64,000 nt of DNA from Candidatus Flexifilum breve (GTDB taxonomy: Bacteria; Chloroflexota; Anaerolineae; Aggregatilineales; Phototrophicaceae), in assembly GCA_016717205.1 (NCBI GenBank), contig JADKGC010000001.1:1364001-1428000 (forward strand), read 5' to 3'. Positions 15,288 to 23,868 of the stretch are shown piece after piece. The position numbers and the translations under genes were made by a program. Under the pieces are notes generated by a model. It did no database searches. It was not told the origin of the DNA and worked only from the letters and a program-made list of their open reading frames with translations. How positions within the stretch are numbered: the stretch's first letter is position 1; each line of letters starts with the position of its first letter.

Positions 15288-17655
15288 AGTTCTGCGCGCG
15301 CCGCGCGATCAAGGCTTCCCGGCGCTTGCGTTCTTCTTCCGCCGCGTCGACCCGCTGGCGTTCGGTCAAACTCGCTTCGAGGTAGGCGCGTTCTTCCGCA
15401 GAGAGCGCGACATCCGTACCCGCCGCCCATTCTTCGAATTGGCTCAGGCGCGTGCCGCTCATCAGATAACCCGCATCGCGGTTGTTGCGCCGCCATTCTT
15501 CCGCCGCCAGCGCCAGGCCACGCTGCAAGCGCATCGATTCGCGGCTCGTGTTCAACCAGCTCTTCAGCCGATCCCACGAGCGAATGAGCGCCTCATGCGC
15601 CACTTCGACCGTCGGCACGCGCGTCAGCGGGTCGCGGTCAAACGTCAGCAGGCGATATTTACCGTAGGTATCCAGCACGTTTTGCACGGCGGTGTTGTCC
15701 GCCGCCGTCAGCGACATGAGCTCATCCTGCCGCACACGCCGCCGGGTATCTTCCGTGCCTTCGCCCAGCGTGACCAAGCGCAGGAAGATCTGCCGCGCGG
15801 CCTTCTGGCACGTCTCGTCCAATTCGAGGAAGGTCTGCTCGGCCCGGCGGGCGAGCGCGCCCATCGCGCCATTGATTTCGTGGTACGCATCCAGCGTGAG
15901 CAGGTTGCCGCGCCGCCGCTGGTAGAGTTCGGTCAGCGCGTACTGCAGCAGAGGCAGCGCCCCCGGCTGTTCGCCCACATCTTTGGTGATCGCTTCGACC
16001 AACCCCGGTTCGAGGTTGAGATTCGCCATCCGCGCGGGCTTGGTGATCGCCTCGTTAAGTTCTTCGCGGTTGAGCGGCAGCACCACTTCGGTGCAGCGCC
16101 GGAACAAATGCCCGAAATCCGCGTACAGCAGCGGCTTATCGTAGAAGTCGGCGCGCAGTGTCATGATCACGCGCAGGTTGCCGCGCGATTCCTGAATCGC
16201 CGTGAGCAGGCTGGTCAAAAACTGGCGGCGCACCGCCTCGTTTTCGAGCTGCGTGAACACCTCTTCAAACTGGTCGATCACCAGCACGAGCGTGCTGTCG
16301 GCGGAGGGCAGCACGCGGCTGACCGCGCGCAGCAGCCCGCGCTCATCGGCCTGCATCTGCTCCATCAGGCTCGTCGGCGGGTTGACTGCAATGCGCAGCA
16401 GCGCAATTTCGAGTTCTTCAAACGGACGCGCGCCGGGCGTCATCTCCACGATGAACCAGCGATCCGAGCCTTCAAGCGCGCCCGCGCGGATTTTGGGCAG
16501 CAAACCGGCTTTGACCACGCTCGATTTGCCCGACCCGCTCGGCCCGACCACCGCGAGGAAGCGCGAGGTATCGCCTTCCGCGTTCAGGCGGCTGAGGAGC
16601 GTGTTGATCAGCGCGTCGCGCCCGAAGAAATCTGCCGCATCCGCCGATTGGAACGCGCGCAGCCCTTTGAACGGGTTGCGCACCGGGGCGTTAGTCGCGC
16701 CTGCGGTGGCGGGCGTCGACGGCCCCGTGATCAGCGGACCAACCGTGCGCAAATTCGCCTCTTCGGTGACCATTTCGGTCGCGGGTCCGCCCTGACGCGC
16801 CGCCAACGCATCCGTCATGCTCAAGGCCGATGTCAGCCCAACGGCGCGCCGGAACGCGACCGCCAGCGCGACCGCATCTTTGAAGCGCTTCGCCGGGTCT
16901 TTCTCGGTCGCCTGCGCAATCACATCGTCGACTTCCTCCGGCAGATCCGGCCGCTTCATGCTCACGGGCGGCAGCGGGTCGTTGAGCTGCTTGAGCATCA
17001 AGGCAGTTGCCGTGTTGTCGGGGAAGGGGCGCACCCCGGTCAGCGTCTCATAGAGCACAATGCCGAGGCTGTAAATGTCGCTGGCGGGCGTGAGCGTTTC
17101 GCCGCGCACCTGTTCCGGCGACATGTAGTCGGGCGAACCGATCACCTGCGCGGTGCGCGGTGCGTCGCCCGTCGAGAGGTCTTTCGCAATGCCAAAATCG
17201 GCGAGGTAAGCGTTGCCTTCCTCGTCGAGCAAAATGTTGTCTGGTTTCAAATCCCGGTGAATCACGCCGCTGCGATGCGCGACGGTCAGCGCCGCCGCCA
17301 CCTGATCCAGCATGAGCGACGTGCTTTCGGGCTGCCACGGGCCACCCGCGCGAATCGAGGCGCGTAAACTGCCACCACGCAGAAAACGCATCACCAGATA
17401 CGCGCCGTCCGGCTCTCGCCAGTAATCGTAGAGCGGCACAATGTGTGGATGTTCCAGCCGCGCCACGAGCTGCGCTTCCGTTTCAAAACGCCGGATGAAC
17501 TCCGGTTGGTTGGCGTGTTCCGCCAGAATCACTTTGATGGCGACTTCGCGTCCCACCGCGGGCTGCGCTGCCCGATACACGGCACCGAATCCCCCCGCAC
17601 CGATCTTTTCGCGGAGTTCATATCCCTTGATGACACGTTTGGTTTCTTCAGTCAA
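15031..17655 (-). CDS. Receptor piece 1: PknB-type kinase, STAND ATPase and membrane helix
   Basis: The frame starts with TTG at 17655 (MTEETKRVIKGYELREKIG). The kinase domain (about 10-275) has the Gly loop GAGGFG, AIKVI lysine, HRDLKPDN catalytic loop and DFGIAK. Next comes a STAND-type NTPase (FFGRDALINTLLSRL, Walker A VGPSGSGKSS, DQFEEVFTQL Walker B region), then the membrane helix AAVVLGVVGVLAVVATILAF. True coding in this frame ends near 15165, where an extra base shifts the reading; the remaining C-terminal residues to 15031 are out of frame. Kinase and ATPase residues are all intact, so this part could still be functional. Confidence 0.9.
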   Translation of the reverse strand: MTEETKRVIKGYELREKIGAGGFGAVYRAAQPAVGREVAIKVILAEHANQPEFIRRFETEAQLVARLEHPHIVPLYDYWREPDGAYLVMRFLRGGSLRASIRAGGPWQPESTSLMLDQVAAALTVAHRSGVIHRDLKPDNILLDEEGNAYLADFGIAKDLSTGDAPRTAQVIGSPDYMSPEQVRGETLTPASDIYSLGIVLYETLTGVRPFPDNTATALMLKQLNDPLPPVSMKRPDLPEEVDDVIAQATEKDPAKRFKDAVALAVAFRRAVGLTSALSMTDALAARQGGPATEMVTEEANLRTVGPLITGPSTPATAGATNAPVRNPFKGLRAFQSADAADFFGRDALINTLLSRLNAEGDTSRFLAVVGPSGSGKSSVVKAGLLPKIRAGALEGSDRWFIVEMTPGARPFEELEIALLRIAVNPPTSLMEQMQADERGLLRAVSRVLPSADSTLVLVIDQFEEVFTQLENEAVRRQFLTSLLTAIQESRGNLRVIMTLRADFYDKPLLYADFGHLFRRCTEVVLPLNREELNEAITKPARMANLNLEPGLVEAITKDVGEQPGALPLLQYALTELYQRRRGNLLTLDAYHEINGAMGALARRAEQTFLELDETCQKAARQIFLRLVTLGEGTEDTRRRVRQDELMSLTAADNTAVQNVLDTYGKYRLLTFDRDPLTRVPTVEVAHEALIRSWDRLKSWLNTSRESMRLQRGLALAAEEWRRNNRDAGYLMSGTRLSQFEEWAAGTDVALSAEERAYLEASLTERQRVDAAEEERKRREALIARRAQNFGRAAVVLGVVGVLAVVATILAFVQANSASQQVATATVAQGFGDLRSTDGGRAGRDRAGAGRGGRANADPGRADADRGRWHTGSG

Positions 17656-18138
17656 GGTCGTTTAGTTTCCATAAGGCTGACAAAAAGCCGCTGCTCTAAG
17701 TCCCATTATAGCCAAGAAACGCCGAAGGCTCGTCCGTCGTTCGTCGGATTTTCCCAACCATTCGCCGCCGCCTGCCCGGCACGGCGATCAGTCCCTGCAT
17801 CATGACCATTGATGCTCCATCCTGATCGCGGAGCGCGCCTTCGTCACACCTTGCTATCAACGATATTTAGCACGGCGGACATCACATAAGCGTTAATACA
17901 TATGACATTTCTCACAATCCAGTCAGTCAATGTCAACTATTCCTAATGCCTTTTTCCACCTCGCGTCAGGTAAGATGTAATAACTTTATGAAATTCATGA
18001 ATTTTGCGGCCGTTGTTACCAAATCTCTATGCTAAAACGCAAATTGTAAGGCATAATTGTATTGAGAATTTCGGTAAACGATTAGATGGGGAACCGCCGC
18101 TCACACCACTCCATACCCCCCTCTCTGGAGCGATTGCG
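17656..18138. other. Divergent intergenic region
   Basis: It separates the minus-strand receptor gene from the plus-strand receiver gene. A TATAAT on the minus strand (17710-17705) lies about 50 bp before the receptor start and may be its -10 element, without a clear -35. The rest is AT-richer than the genes; no repeat, RNA gene or further ORF is convincing. Confidence 0.5.
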
Positions 18139-18144
18139 GTGCAG

Positions 18145-18546
18145 ATGGAGACTACCCTAGCCTTTGTGATTGAAGGTGATGCTCACAGCTTAACTGTGAT
18201 CTCTGGTCTGCTGCGTGATCTCGGAATCAACTACAAGCGCAACATGACGGGTGCCAATGTACTAGAACAACTGCGTGCGATGCAGCCGCACCCCGACTTC
18301 ATCCTCCTCAACACTGACCTCCCCTATGGCGATGGTATCACGCTTGGACAGCTCATCCTCCGAGATCGGCAGCTCAGCGCTATCCCGATTATCATCATCG
18401 GGCAGCAGGCCGTCGACGATATGATTGAACCGGTGCAAAGAGTCGGCTTCGCGGCCTATCTCGCGAAACCCCTGCCGAAGCGGCTGTTTGGTGAAATTAT
18501 TCGCCGCGTGCTCGCCGGTGAAGAAGTCTGGCAGTACGCAGTCTAG
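18145..18546 (+). CDS. Stand-alone receiver-domain protein
   Basis: About 133 aa, consisting only of a receiver domain: METTLAFVIEGDAHS..., phospho-acceptor D58 in ILLNTDLPYGDG, and YLAKPLPKRL carrying the conserved Lys. The frame opens at a TTG at 18004, but that upstream part does not look coding. The receiver fold begins at the ATG 18145; a GTG at 18139 with GGAG 8 nt upstream is an alternative start. There is no output domain, so it likely works by protein contact or phosphotransfer. Partner unknown. Confidence 0.8.
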   Translation: METTLAFVIEGDAHSLTVISGLLRDLGINYKRNMTGANVLEQLRAMQPHPDFILLNTDLPYGDGITLGQLILRDRQLSAIPIIIIGQQAVDDMIEPVQRVGFAAYLAKPLPKRLFGEIIRRVLAGEEVWQYAV

Positions 18547-18613
18547 AGTCGCCAAGCCGCCCGCCTTCCTATATACTCCCACGCGCTGCAACCGGATTAG
18601 GAGTGTATAGCTC

Positions 18614-19267
18614 ATGAACAGCCAAACGGCGTACGATCGCATTGCCGAATGCGCCTTCATGGCGGGGATGCGCGGCAACTTTGTGCCAACCACCGCCGTC
18701 GAAGTGGCGCACGTCCTCGTGGAAAGCGGCCGCATCAACGTCTTTGAACTCACCATGAATTCCCCGCAAGCTATCGAAGCTATGCAAGCCATCAAGCACA
18801 TCTATGGGGACAACGCCGTCGTCGGCATGGGCACCGTGCTGGATGTCGAGATGGCGCGGCAGGTGCTCGACGCGGGCGCGGATTTCGTCGTCGCGCCGTC
18901 GTTCAGCCGCGCCGTTGTCGAGTACGTCCTGGAGCATGACATTCTCGTCGTGCCCGGCGTGATGACGCCGACCGAGGCCGTCGACGCGTGGAGCACAGGC
19001 GTCAAGCTCCTCAAGCTGTTCCCGAGCGGCCCGCTCGGGCTGGACTACTTCAAGGCGCTCCGCGGTCCGCTCGATCACATCAACTTCATGTGCAACGGCG
19101 GCACCGATGACACCAACTCGTTCGACTTTCTCAAGGCCGGGGCGGTCGCGTGCGGCATGGCGGGCTGGCTGACCGGCAACGGCAGCACCCCGCTCGATGT
19201 GATCGCGCGGCGCGCCAAACTGCTCCGCGACGGCGTTACCGCGCTGCGCACGGGCATCCGCGTCTAG
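18614..19267 (+). CDS. eda: KDPG/KHG-type aldolase
   Basis: A 217-aa class I aldolase of the 2-keto-3-deoxy-6-phosphogluconate/4-hydroxy-2-oxoglutarate family, which cleaves KDPG to pyruvate and glyceraldehyde-3-phosphate. The general base E45 (FELTMNSP) and Schiff-base Lys K134 (VKLLKLFPSG) match the family's Glu and K-x-FP motif. GMGTVLD and APSFSR are also conserved. GGAG-like bases (TTAGGAG) lie upstream. No Entner-Doudoroff dehydratase is adjacent, so the true substrate (KDPG, KHG or a related 2-oxo acid) is open. It is followed by an inverted repeat. Confidence 0.88.
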   Translation: MNSQTAYDRIAECAFMAGMRGNFVPTTAVEVAHVLVESGRINVFELTMNSPQAIEAMQAIKHIYGDNAVVGMGTVLDVEMARQVLDAGADFVVAPSFSRAVVEYVLEHDILVVPGVMTPTEAVDAWSTGVKLLKLFPSGPLGLDYFKALRGPLDHINFMCNGGTDDTNSFDFLKAGAVACGMAGWLTGNGSTPLDVIARRAKLLRDGVTALRTGIRV

Positions 19268-19278
19268 AAACCAGTCAA

Positions 19279-19333
19279 CCGCAGAGAGCGCAGAGAAAAA
19301 TCATTATCTTTGCGCTCTCTGCGGTGCAATTTT
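19279..19333. repeat. Inverted repeat of the CCGCAGAGAGCGCAGA type
   Basis: Arms CCGCAGAGAGCGCA and TGCGCTCTCTGCGG pair over 14 bp around an AT-rich loop of about 17 nt, 12 bp after the aldolase stop. Likely a dispersed hairpin element; it may also stop transcription or protect the mRNA end. The rest of the gap to proB (to 19510) shows nothing definite. Confidence 0.7.
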
Positions 19334-19510
19334 CTGGCTTGCACATGACCGCCTTGGCGTGTTGGCGTTCATTCTTTGCCGGGCTACTGCTGAATTCAGT
19401 CCGGTCAGACAACCGCTGTATCAATTTAGTAACCCGGGCGCGCACCGTGGCACAAAGCCCTACCCTAAGCTATAGTTAATCCACTCGTTTTTCTCGCTCA
19501 CCGAGGTTTG

Positions 19511-20631
19511 ATGACTTCCCTCGACACACGTCCTGCGCAGCGTATCGTCGTCAAGGTTGGCACGAGCGTGTTGACTGGCGGGACGCCGCGGCTCAGCCGC
19601 CAGCGTATGCTCGATGTGGTCGCGCAGGCCGCCCGACAGCACGCCGCCGGACACGAGATCATCCTCGTCTCGTCGGGCGCGGTCGCCGCCGGACGCGAAC
19701 GCCTCAACTTCCCGCACTTCGGGCGCTCCGTCCCCGCCAAACAGATGTTGGCGGCGGTCGGTCAAAGCCGCTTGATGCAGGTCTACGGCGACCTGTTCGA
19801 CATCTTCGGGATCACCGTGGCGCAGGTGCTGCTCACGCGCGACGACCTGAACAACCGCACGCGCTTTCTCAACGCGCGCGACACGCTGCTCACCCTGCTC
19901 GATCACCACATTATCCCGATCATCAATGAGAACGATACGACCGCCACGCACGAAATCCGCGTGGGCGACAACGACAACCTGTCGGCGCTCGTCGCCACGT
20001 TGATCGAAGCCGATCTGCTCGTGCTGCTCACTGATCAGCCCGGTCTGTTCACCGCCGACCCGCGGCAGGACAAAGACGCGCAGTTAATCCCCCGCGTCGC
20101 GCGCATTGACGAGACGATGTGGGCTCTGGCGGGCGATTCGGTCTCTGGCCTGGGGACGGGCGGCATGGTCACGAAGATTCAGGCGGCGCAGTTCGCCAGC
20201 CGCGGCGGCGTGCCGACGATCATCGCCAGCGGCAAAGAACCGGACACGCTCGACCGCCTCGTCCGCGGCGACGGGATCGGCACGCGCTTTGATCCCGCCA
20301 ACCCGACGCTCGAAAACAAAAAACGCTGGCTGCTGCTGGAGAAACCACACGGCGCGGTCAAGGTGGACGCGGGCGCGGCGCGCATGCTCCTCAGCGGTGG
20401 TGCAAGTCTGCTGCCCGTCGGCATTACGACCATTGAACGCGAATTTGAACGTGGCGCCGCGATTTCTGTATTAAATAGTGATGGCAAAGAGATCGCGCAT
20501 GGCCTACCAGCTATGACAGCGACGCCGTACAGCAGTTAATCGGCGTGAAGAGCGCGCAAATTGTCGAGATTCTCGGCTATAGTTATGGTGACGCTGTGAT
20601 CCATCGCAATAATATGGTGTTACTCAATTAA
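19511..20631 (+). CDS. proB: Glutamate 5-kinase, with a one-base frameshift near the C-terminus
   Basis: Catalyses the first step of proline synthesis, phosphorylating glutamate to gamma-glutamyl phosphate. The amino-acid kinase domain is intact: VVKVGTSVLTGG, VSSGAVAAGRERL, NENDTT, DNDNLSALVA, GTGGMVTKIQAA. The C-terminal PUA domain follows, but the frame stops at 20539 because one base is missing after 20505. Restoring it gives GLTSYDSDAVQQLIG and then a normal end (GYSYGDAVIHRNN) to the TAA at 20629-20631. Without the fix the product loses its last PUA strands. ATG 19511 is preferred over TTG 19508 because of GAGG at 19503-19506. proA follows 77 bp after the restored stop. Confidence 0.9.
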
Positions 20632-20707
20632 CGGAACGGCAATTCTGGTTTACGCTAAGTAGAGCCATCACGGCGCCCGTCCGGACTGCGCCGGATGAGG
20701 ACGGACG

Positions 20708-21970
20708 ATGAACTTAATCGACATGGGAAAAAGAGCGAAAGCCGCTGGCGGGTTGCTCGGTCGCGCGCCGACCGACGTGAAAAATGCCGCGCTGCTCGCT
20801 ATCGCCGACGCGCTGGAAGCCAACGCTGAGGCCATCTTGAGCGCCAACACGCTCGATCTGACCGACGCCCGCGCCAAAGGCCTGAGCGAAGCCATGCTCG
20901 ACCGGCTCAATCTGCACAACCGTATCGGCGAGATCGCCGCGGATGTCCGCAGCGTCGCCACGCTTCCCGACCCGGTCGGCGCGACTATCGAAGCGCGCAC
21001 GATGCCCAACGGCCTGCAAGTCTCCAAACGGCGCACCCCGCTCGGCGTGATCGGCGTGATCTACGAATCGCGTCCCAATGTCACCGTCGATGTGATCTCG
21101 CTGTGCCTCAAAAGTGGCAACGCCGTCATTCTACGCGGCGGTTCCGAAACCTTGCGCAGCAACATGGCGCTGGTCAAGGTGATTCGGGACGCCCTCGCGC
21201 CGTTCAGCGCGGACATCCCCGCCGACGCGATCCAGTACATCGACGACACCGACCGCCGCTACGTGCTGGAACTGCTCAAACTGCACCAGTACGTCGACAT
21301 GATCATCCCGCGCGGCGGTAATACGCTGCATATGTTCTGCCGCGAAAACAGTGTCATCCCGGTGATCACGGGCGGCATCGGCATCTGTCACATCTTTGTC
21401 GACGAGACGGCGGATCTCGATGCGGCTCTCGCCATCATCCACAATGCGAAAGTCCAGCGTCCGTCCGTGTGCAACGCCGCCGAAGTCCTGCTGGTCCACG
21501 AAAAAGTCGCCGCAGACTTCCTGCCGCGGGTTGTCGATCACCTCGGCGCGTCCGGTGTGACCTTCCGCGCGGAACCGCGCGCGCTTGCCGCCCTCAATGG
21601 CAGCGCCGACGCGCGCGTCTCACCTGCGGGCGCGGAAGACTTTGATACGGAATGGTTAGCGCTCATTCTGAGCGTGAAAGTCGTCAGCGGGCTGGACGAA
21701 GCGATCACCCACATTCAACACCACCACACGCAGCATTCGGACAGCATTCTTACCGAGAATCCGGACCATGCGACGCAGTTTATCGACGCCATCGACTCCG
21801 CCGCCGTCTATGTGAACGCCAGCACGCGTTTCACCGATGGCTCACAGCTTGGCCTTGGGGCAGAAATGGCGATCAGCACACAAAAGCTGCATGCGCGCGG
21901 CCCGCTGGCCTTAGAAGAGCTCACGACCTACAAATGGGTCATCATTGGCGAAGGTCACGTCAGAGGATAA
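20708..21970 (+). CDS. proA: Gamma-glutamyl phosphate reductase
   Basis: A 420-aa enzyme of the aldehyde dehydrogenase superfamily that reduces gamma-glutamyl phosphate to glutamate semialdehyde with NADPH, the second proline step. Family marks: TPLGVIGVIYESRPNVTVD near the N-terminal third, LRGGSE, MIIPRGG, VPVITGGIG-like VIPVITGGIGICHIFVDE, the active-site cysteine in QRPSVCNAAE, and the closing GPLALEELTTYKWVI. It is full length and adjacent to proB, with a receiver gene starting 5 bp after its stop, so the three are probably co-transcribed. Confidence 0.96.
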   Translation: MNLIDMGKRAKAAGGLLGRAPTDVKNAALLAIADALEANAEAILSANTLDLTDARAKGLSEAMLDRLNLHNRIGEIAADVRSVATLPDPVGATIEARTMPNGLQVSKRRTPLGVIGVIYESRPNVTVDVISLCLKSGNAVILRGGSETLRSNMALVKVIRDALAPFSADIPADAIQYIDDTDRRYVLELLKLHQYVDMIIPRGGNTLHMFCRENSVIPVITGGIGICHIFVDETADLDAALAIIHNAKVQRPSVCNAAEVLLVHEKVAADFLPRVVDHLGASGVTFRAEPRALAALNGSADARVSPAGAEDFDTEWLALILSVKVVSGLDEAITHIQHHHTQHSDSILTENPDHATQFIDAIDSAAVYVNASTRFTDGSQLGLGAEMAISTQKLHARGPLALEELTTYKWVIIGEGHVRG

Positions 21971-21975
21971 CAAGG

Positions 21976-22341
21976 ATGGGGCGCGTACTCCTGCTCGAAG
22001 ACAATCCGGAACTGTCCGATGTGCTGCGCGAAGTCATCAGTTTGGCCGGACATCATGTCAGCGTCGCCCAGAATGGTCGCGAGGGTCTGGACATCTTGCT
22101 CGACCTCAGCAGCGCGCCTGACATTGTGATCTGCGATCTCGTCATGCCGGATATGGACGGTTTTGAATTCATCCGCGAGCTGCGCGCGAACCCCACGTGG
22201 AACGGCGTCTACTGCATCGCCATGAGCGGCGCGAAACACGAAGCGAAAATGGCGCTGGAAGCTGGCGCCGATCAGTATCTGGTCAAACCGTTCAGCATCG
22301 GCGACCTGAGCGGTCTGCTTGATGAGTGGATGGCGAAGTGA
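21976..22341 (+). CDS. Stand-alone receiver-domain protein in the pro operon
   Basis: 121 aa, a single receiver domain: MGRVLLLEDNPELSDVL, phospho-acceptor D54 (IVICDLVMPDMDGFEF) and YLVKPFS with the conserved Lys. The ATG at 21976 lies 5 bp after the proA stop, with AAGG just before it. An open frame extends upstream inside proA but is not coding there. A terminator follows immediately. Its link to proline metabolism is only positional. Confidence 0.9.
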   Translation: MGRVLLLEDNPELSDVLREVISLAGHHVSVAQNGREGLDILLDLSSAPDIVICDLVMPDMDGFEFIRELRANPTWNGVYCIAMSGAKHEAKMALEAGADQYLVKPFSIGDLSGLLDEWMAK

Positions 22342-22367
22342 AGCTGTTGGTCAAAAATCGTTCTCGT

Positions 22368-22391
22368 GCCCGCTAACCCGCGGGCCTTTTT
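22368..22391 (+). terminator. Rho-independent terminator ending the proBA-receiver unit
   Basis: GCCCGC (22368-22373), loop TAACCC, GCGGGC (22380-22385), then CTTTTTG. Confidence 0.85.
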
Positions 22392-22409
22392 GTAAATATA
22401 GGTTGGCTG

Positions 22410-23327
22410 ATGACATCGAGCACACTCATTATTCTGAATCCGCATGCGGGCGGCGGACGCGCGGGCACGGTCTGGCGCGAAATCGAACCGATCCTCTGGA
22501 ACCACATGGGCGACCTGATCGTCGCCGTGACCCAGCACCCGAACGAAGTCGCGCGCCACATTGAGCAAGCCTACACGGTCGGCGTACGCCGCGTGATCGC
22601 GCTCGGCGGCGATGGCACGAATCACTCGCTGGTCAACGCGCTGGCCGTCTTCAACCAGCAGCACCCCGACGAGCCGATGATCTACGGGAATATCCCGGTC
22701 GGCACAGGTCGGGACTGGGCACGTGGTCAGGGGCTGCCCTTCACTGAAGCTAAACCGATTGCGGACTGGATCATCGGCGCCAAACCCACACCCACCGATA
22801 TCGGCCTCATCACCACGGACAACACCCAGCGCGAATACTTCCTCAACATCGCCAGCGCGGGTTTGGGTGGTGAAGTTGCGCGGCGCGTCAACCACCTCAA
22901 GAAATACCCGTGGACGTTTTTGCTTTCGACGGTCATGACAACGCTCACCTATCACCCGCAGACCGTGCAGGTGCAGGTCGACGGGCAGGACTGGTACGAG
23001 GGCGGCGCGTATGTCGTCGCCGTCGCCAACGGCTCGACCTTTGGGCACGGCATGCGCATCGCGCCGAACGCCAACGTCGCCGACGGCCTGTTCGAGATCA
23101 TCCTCGTCAAAGGCGTGTCGCGCGTCACCGTGCTGGCCGCGCTGCGCCGCGTCTATGATGCGTCACACCTCACGCATCCCGGCGTGCTCTCCACGCGTGG
23201 GCGCTCGATCACGGTAACGCGCCCCAAGACTCGCGAGATCATTGACATGGAATTGGACGGGGAGTATCACCGGGGGCACGAGATCAACTTCAGCGTGCAG
23301 CCCGGCGCGCTGCAAATGCTGCTGTAG
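22410..23327 (+). CDS. Diacylglycerol/sphingosine kinase-like lipid kinase (DagK/YegS family)
   Basis: A 305-aa protein of the DAGK catalytic family, which phosphorylates diacylglycerol or related lipids using ATP. LIILNPHAGGGRAG opens the protein, ALGGDGTNHSLVN carries the nucleotide-binding GGDGT (residues 66-70), and GNIPVGTGRDWARG matches the family's P-x-GTxND(F/W) segment. The C-terminal beta domain ends IIDMELDGEYHRGHEINF, the usual D-GE motif. It lies between two terminators and appears monocistronic. The lipid substrate cannot be told from the sequence. Confidence 0.9.
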   Translation: MTSSTLIILNPHAGGGRAGTVWREIEPILWNHMGDLIVAVTQHPNEVARHIEQAYTVGVRRVIALGGDGTNHSLVNALAVFNQQHPDEPMIYGNIPVGTGRDWARGQGLPFTEAKPIADWIIGAKPTPTDIGLITTDNTQREYFLNIASAGLGGEVARRVNHLKKYPWTFLLSTVMTTLTYHPQTVQVQVDGQDWYEGGAYVVAVANGSTFGHGMRIAPNANVADGLFEIILVKGVSRVTVLAALRRVYDASHLTHPGVLSTRGRSITVTRPKTREIIDMELDGEYHRGHEINFSVQPGALQMLL

Positions 23328-23351
23328 AGCGTTGAGCGGTCGCACTTGTAG

Positions 23352-23378
23352 GGACGAGGCATGCCTCGTCCTTTTTTG
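23352..23378 (+). terminator. Family B palindrome serving as terminator of the lipid kinase gene
   Basis: GTAGGGACGAGGCATGCCTC then GTCC followed by six Ts: a perfect 20-bp self-palindrome (23352-23371) plus T-tract (23372-23377). It shows repeat family B and an intrinsic terminator in one element. Confidence 0.75.
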
Positions 23379-23410
23379 TTACAAAAGGCGGCAACCTCAC
23401 CCCAAGAAGT

Positions 23411-23836
23411 TTACGGCTCCGCAGTGGACGTGCCCTGACCTACAGCCTGCCTCCACCATTCGATGCGCGTGATCCCCGGTTCGCCCAACAGCAGCGCGTG
23501 AAGCGACCGCGCAATGGCTTGTTTGTCACCTTTTTGCGGACGCGCCTTCAAGCGCCAAATCCAGAGACAGCCGGGGTCGAGATCCAGACCGACCGCCCAC
23601 TGCGGCGGATCGATCTCTCCATCAGCCATACTCACACTGATCCAGTAGTAGGCGCGGTTCAGGCGCAGGTGAAAGCCGTACCCATAATCCTCGCCAATGA
23701 CGGGAGTCGCGTCATAGCCGCGCTCTACCAGCCCGGCGCGCAGCCACGCGGCGAGGTCATGCCCGAGGACATCATTAGTGGCATCTGGAAGTGGGATGAG
23801 GCTGTAAGTAGCAGAGTAGAAGGTCACCATGACCAT
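23411..23836 (-). CDS. Hypothetical protein
   Basis: 141 aa with no recognised domain. It is soluble-looking and rich in Trp and aromatic residues (YYWISVSMADGEIDPPQWAV, CLWIWRLKARPQKGDKQAI, IEWWRQAVG) and ends in a polar tail. In-frame ATGs at 23836 and 23830 are both possible starts. It lies 32 bp downstream of a receiver gene on the same strand and may belong to that histidine-kinase/receiver unit. Function unknown. Confidence 0.65.
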   Translation of the reverse strand: MVMVTFYSATYSLIPLPDATNDVLGHDLAAWLRAGLVERGYDATPVIGEDYGYGFHLRLNRAYYWISVSMADGEIDPPQWAVGLDLDPGCLWIWRLKARPQKGDKQAIARSLHALLLGEPGITRIEWWRQAVGQGTSTAEP

Positions 23837-23868
23837 AATGAGACAGCCTCACATCGTCGCAGCATCCC

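Larger units (their letters stand above)
10610..17655 (-). pseudogene. Giant Ser/Thr kinase-STAND-WD40-LamG-like-PPC receptor gene, interrupted by about seven frameshifts
   Basis: Read end to end, this locus encodes one protein of about 2,340 aa in pieces that continue each other across frames. Breaks lie near 15165, 13430, 13312, 13010, 12977, 12527 and 11988. By frame arithmetic six are single extra bases and one (about 13312) a missing base. At 15165 and 11988 removing one T restores the conserved reading (VAQGLAIFDQQ; YSGYSRTGAVTQYDDF). Coding quality stays high between breaks. It could be a recent pseudogene or local sequencing/assembly errors in a repetitive gene. Architecture: cytosolic kinase and nucleotide-binding STAND module, one membrane helix, then outside a Thr/Ala-rich repeat stalk, WD40 propeller, two LamG-like domains and two PPC-like domains. 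The pieces are listed separately. Confidence 0.8.

Noticed and set aside
15439..17367. 640-codon open frame opposite the kinase/STAND gene
   Set aside because: Antisense shadow; the kinase frame has complete catalytic motifs.
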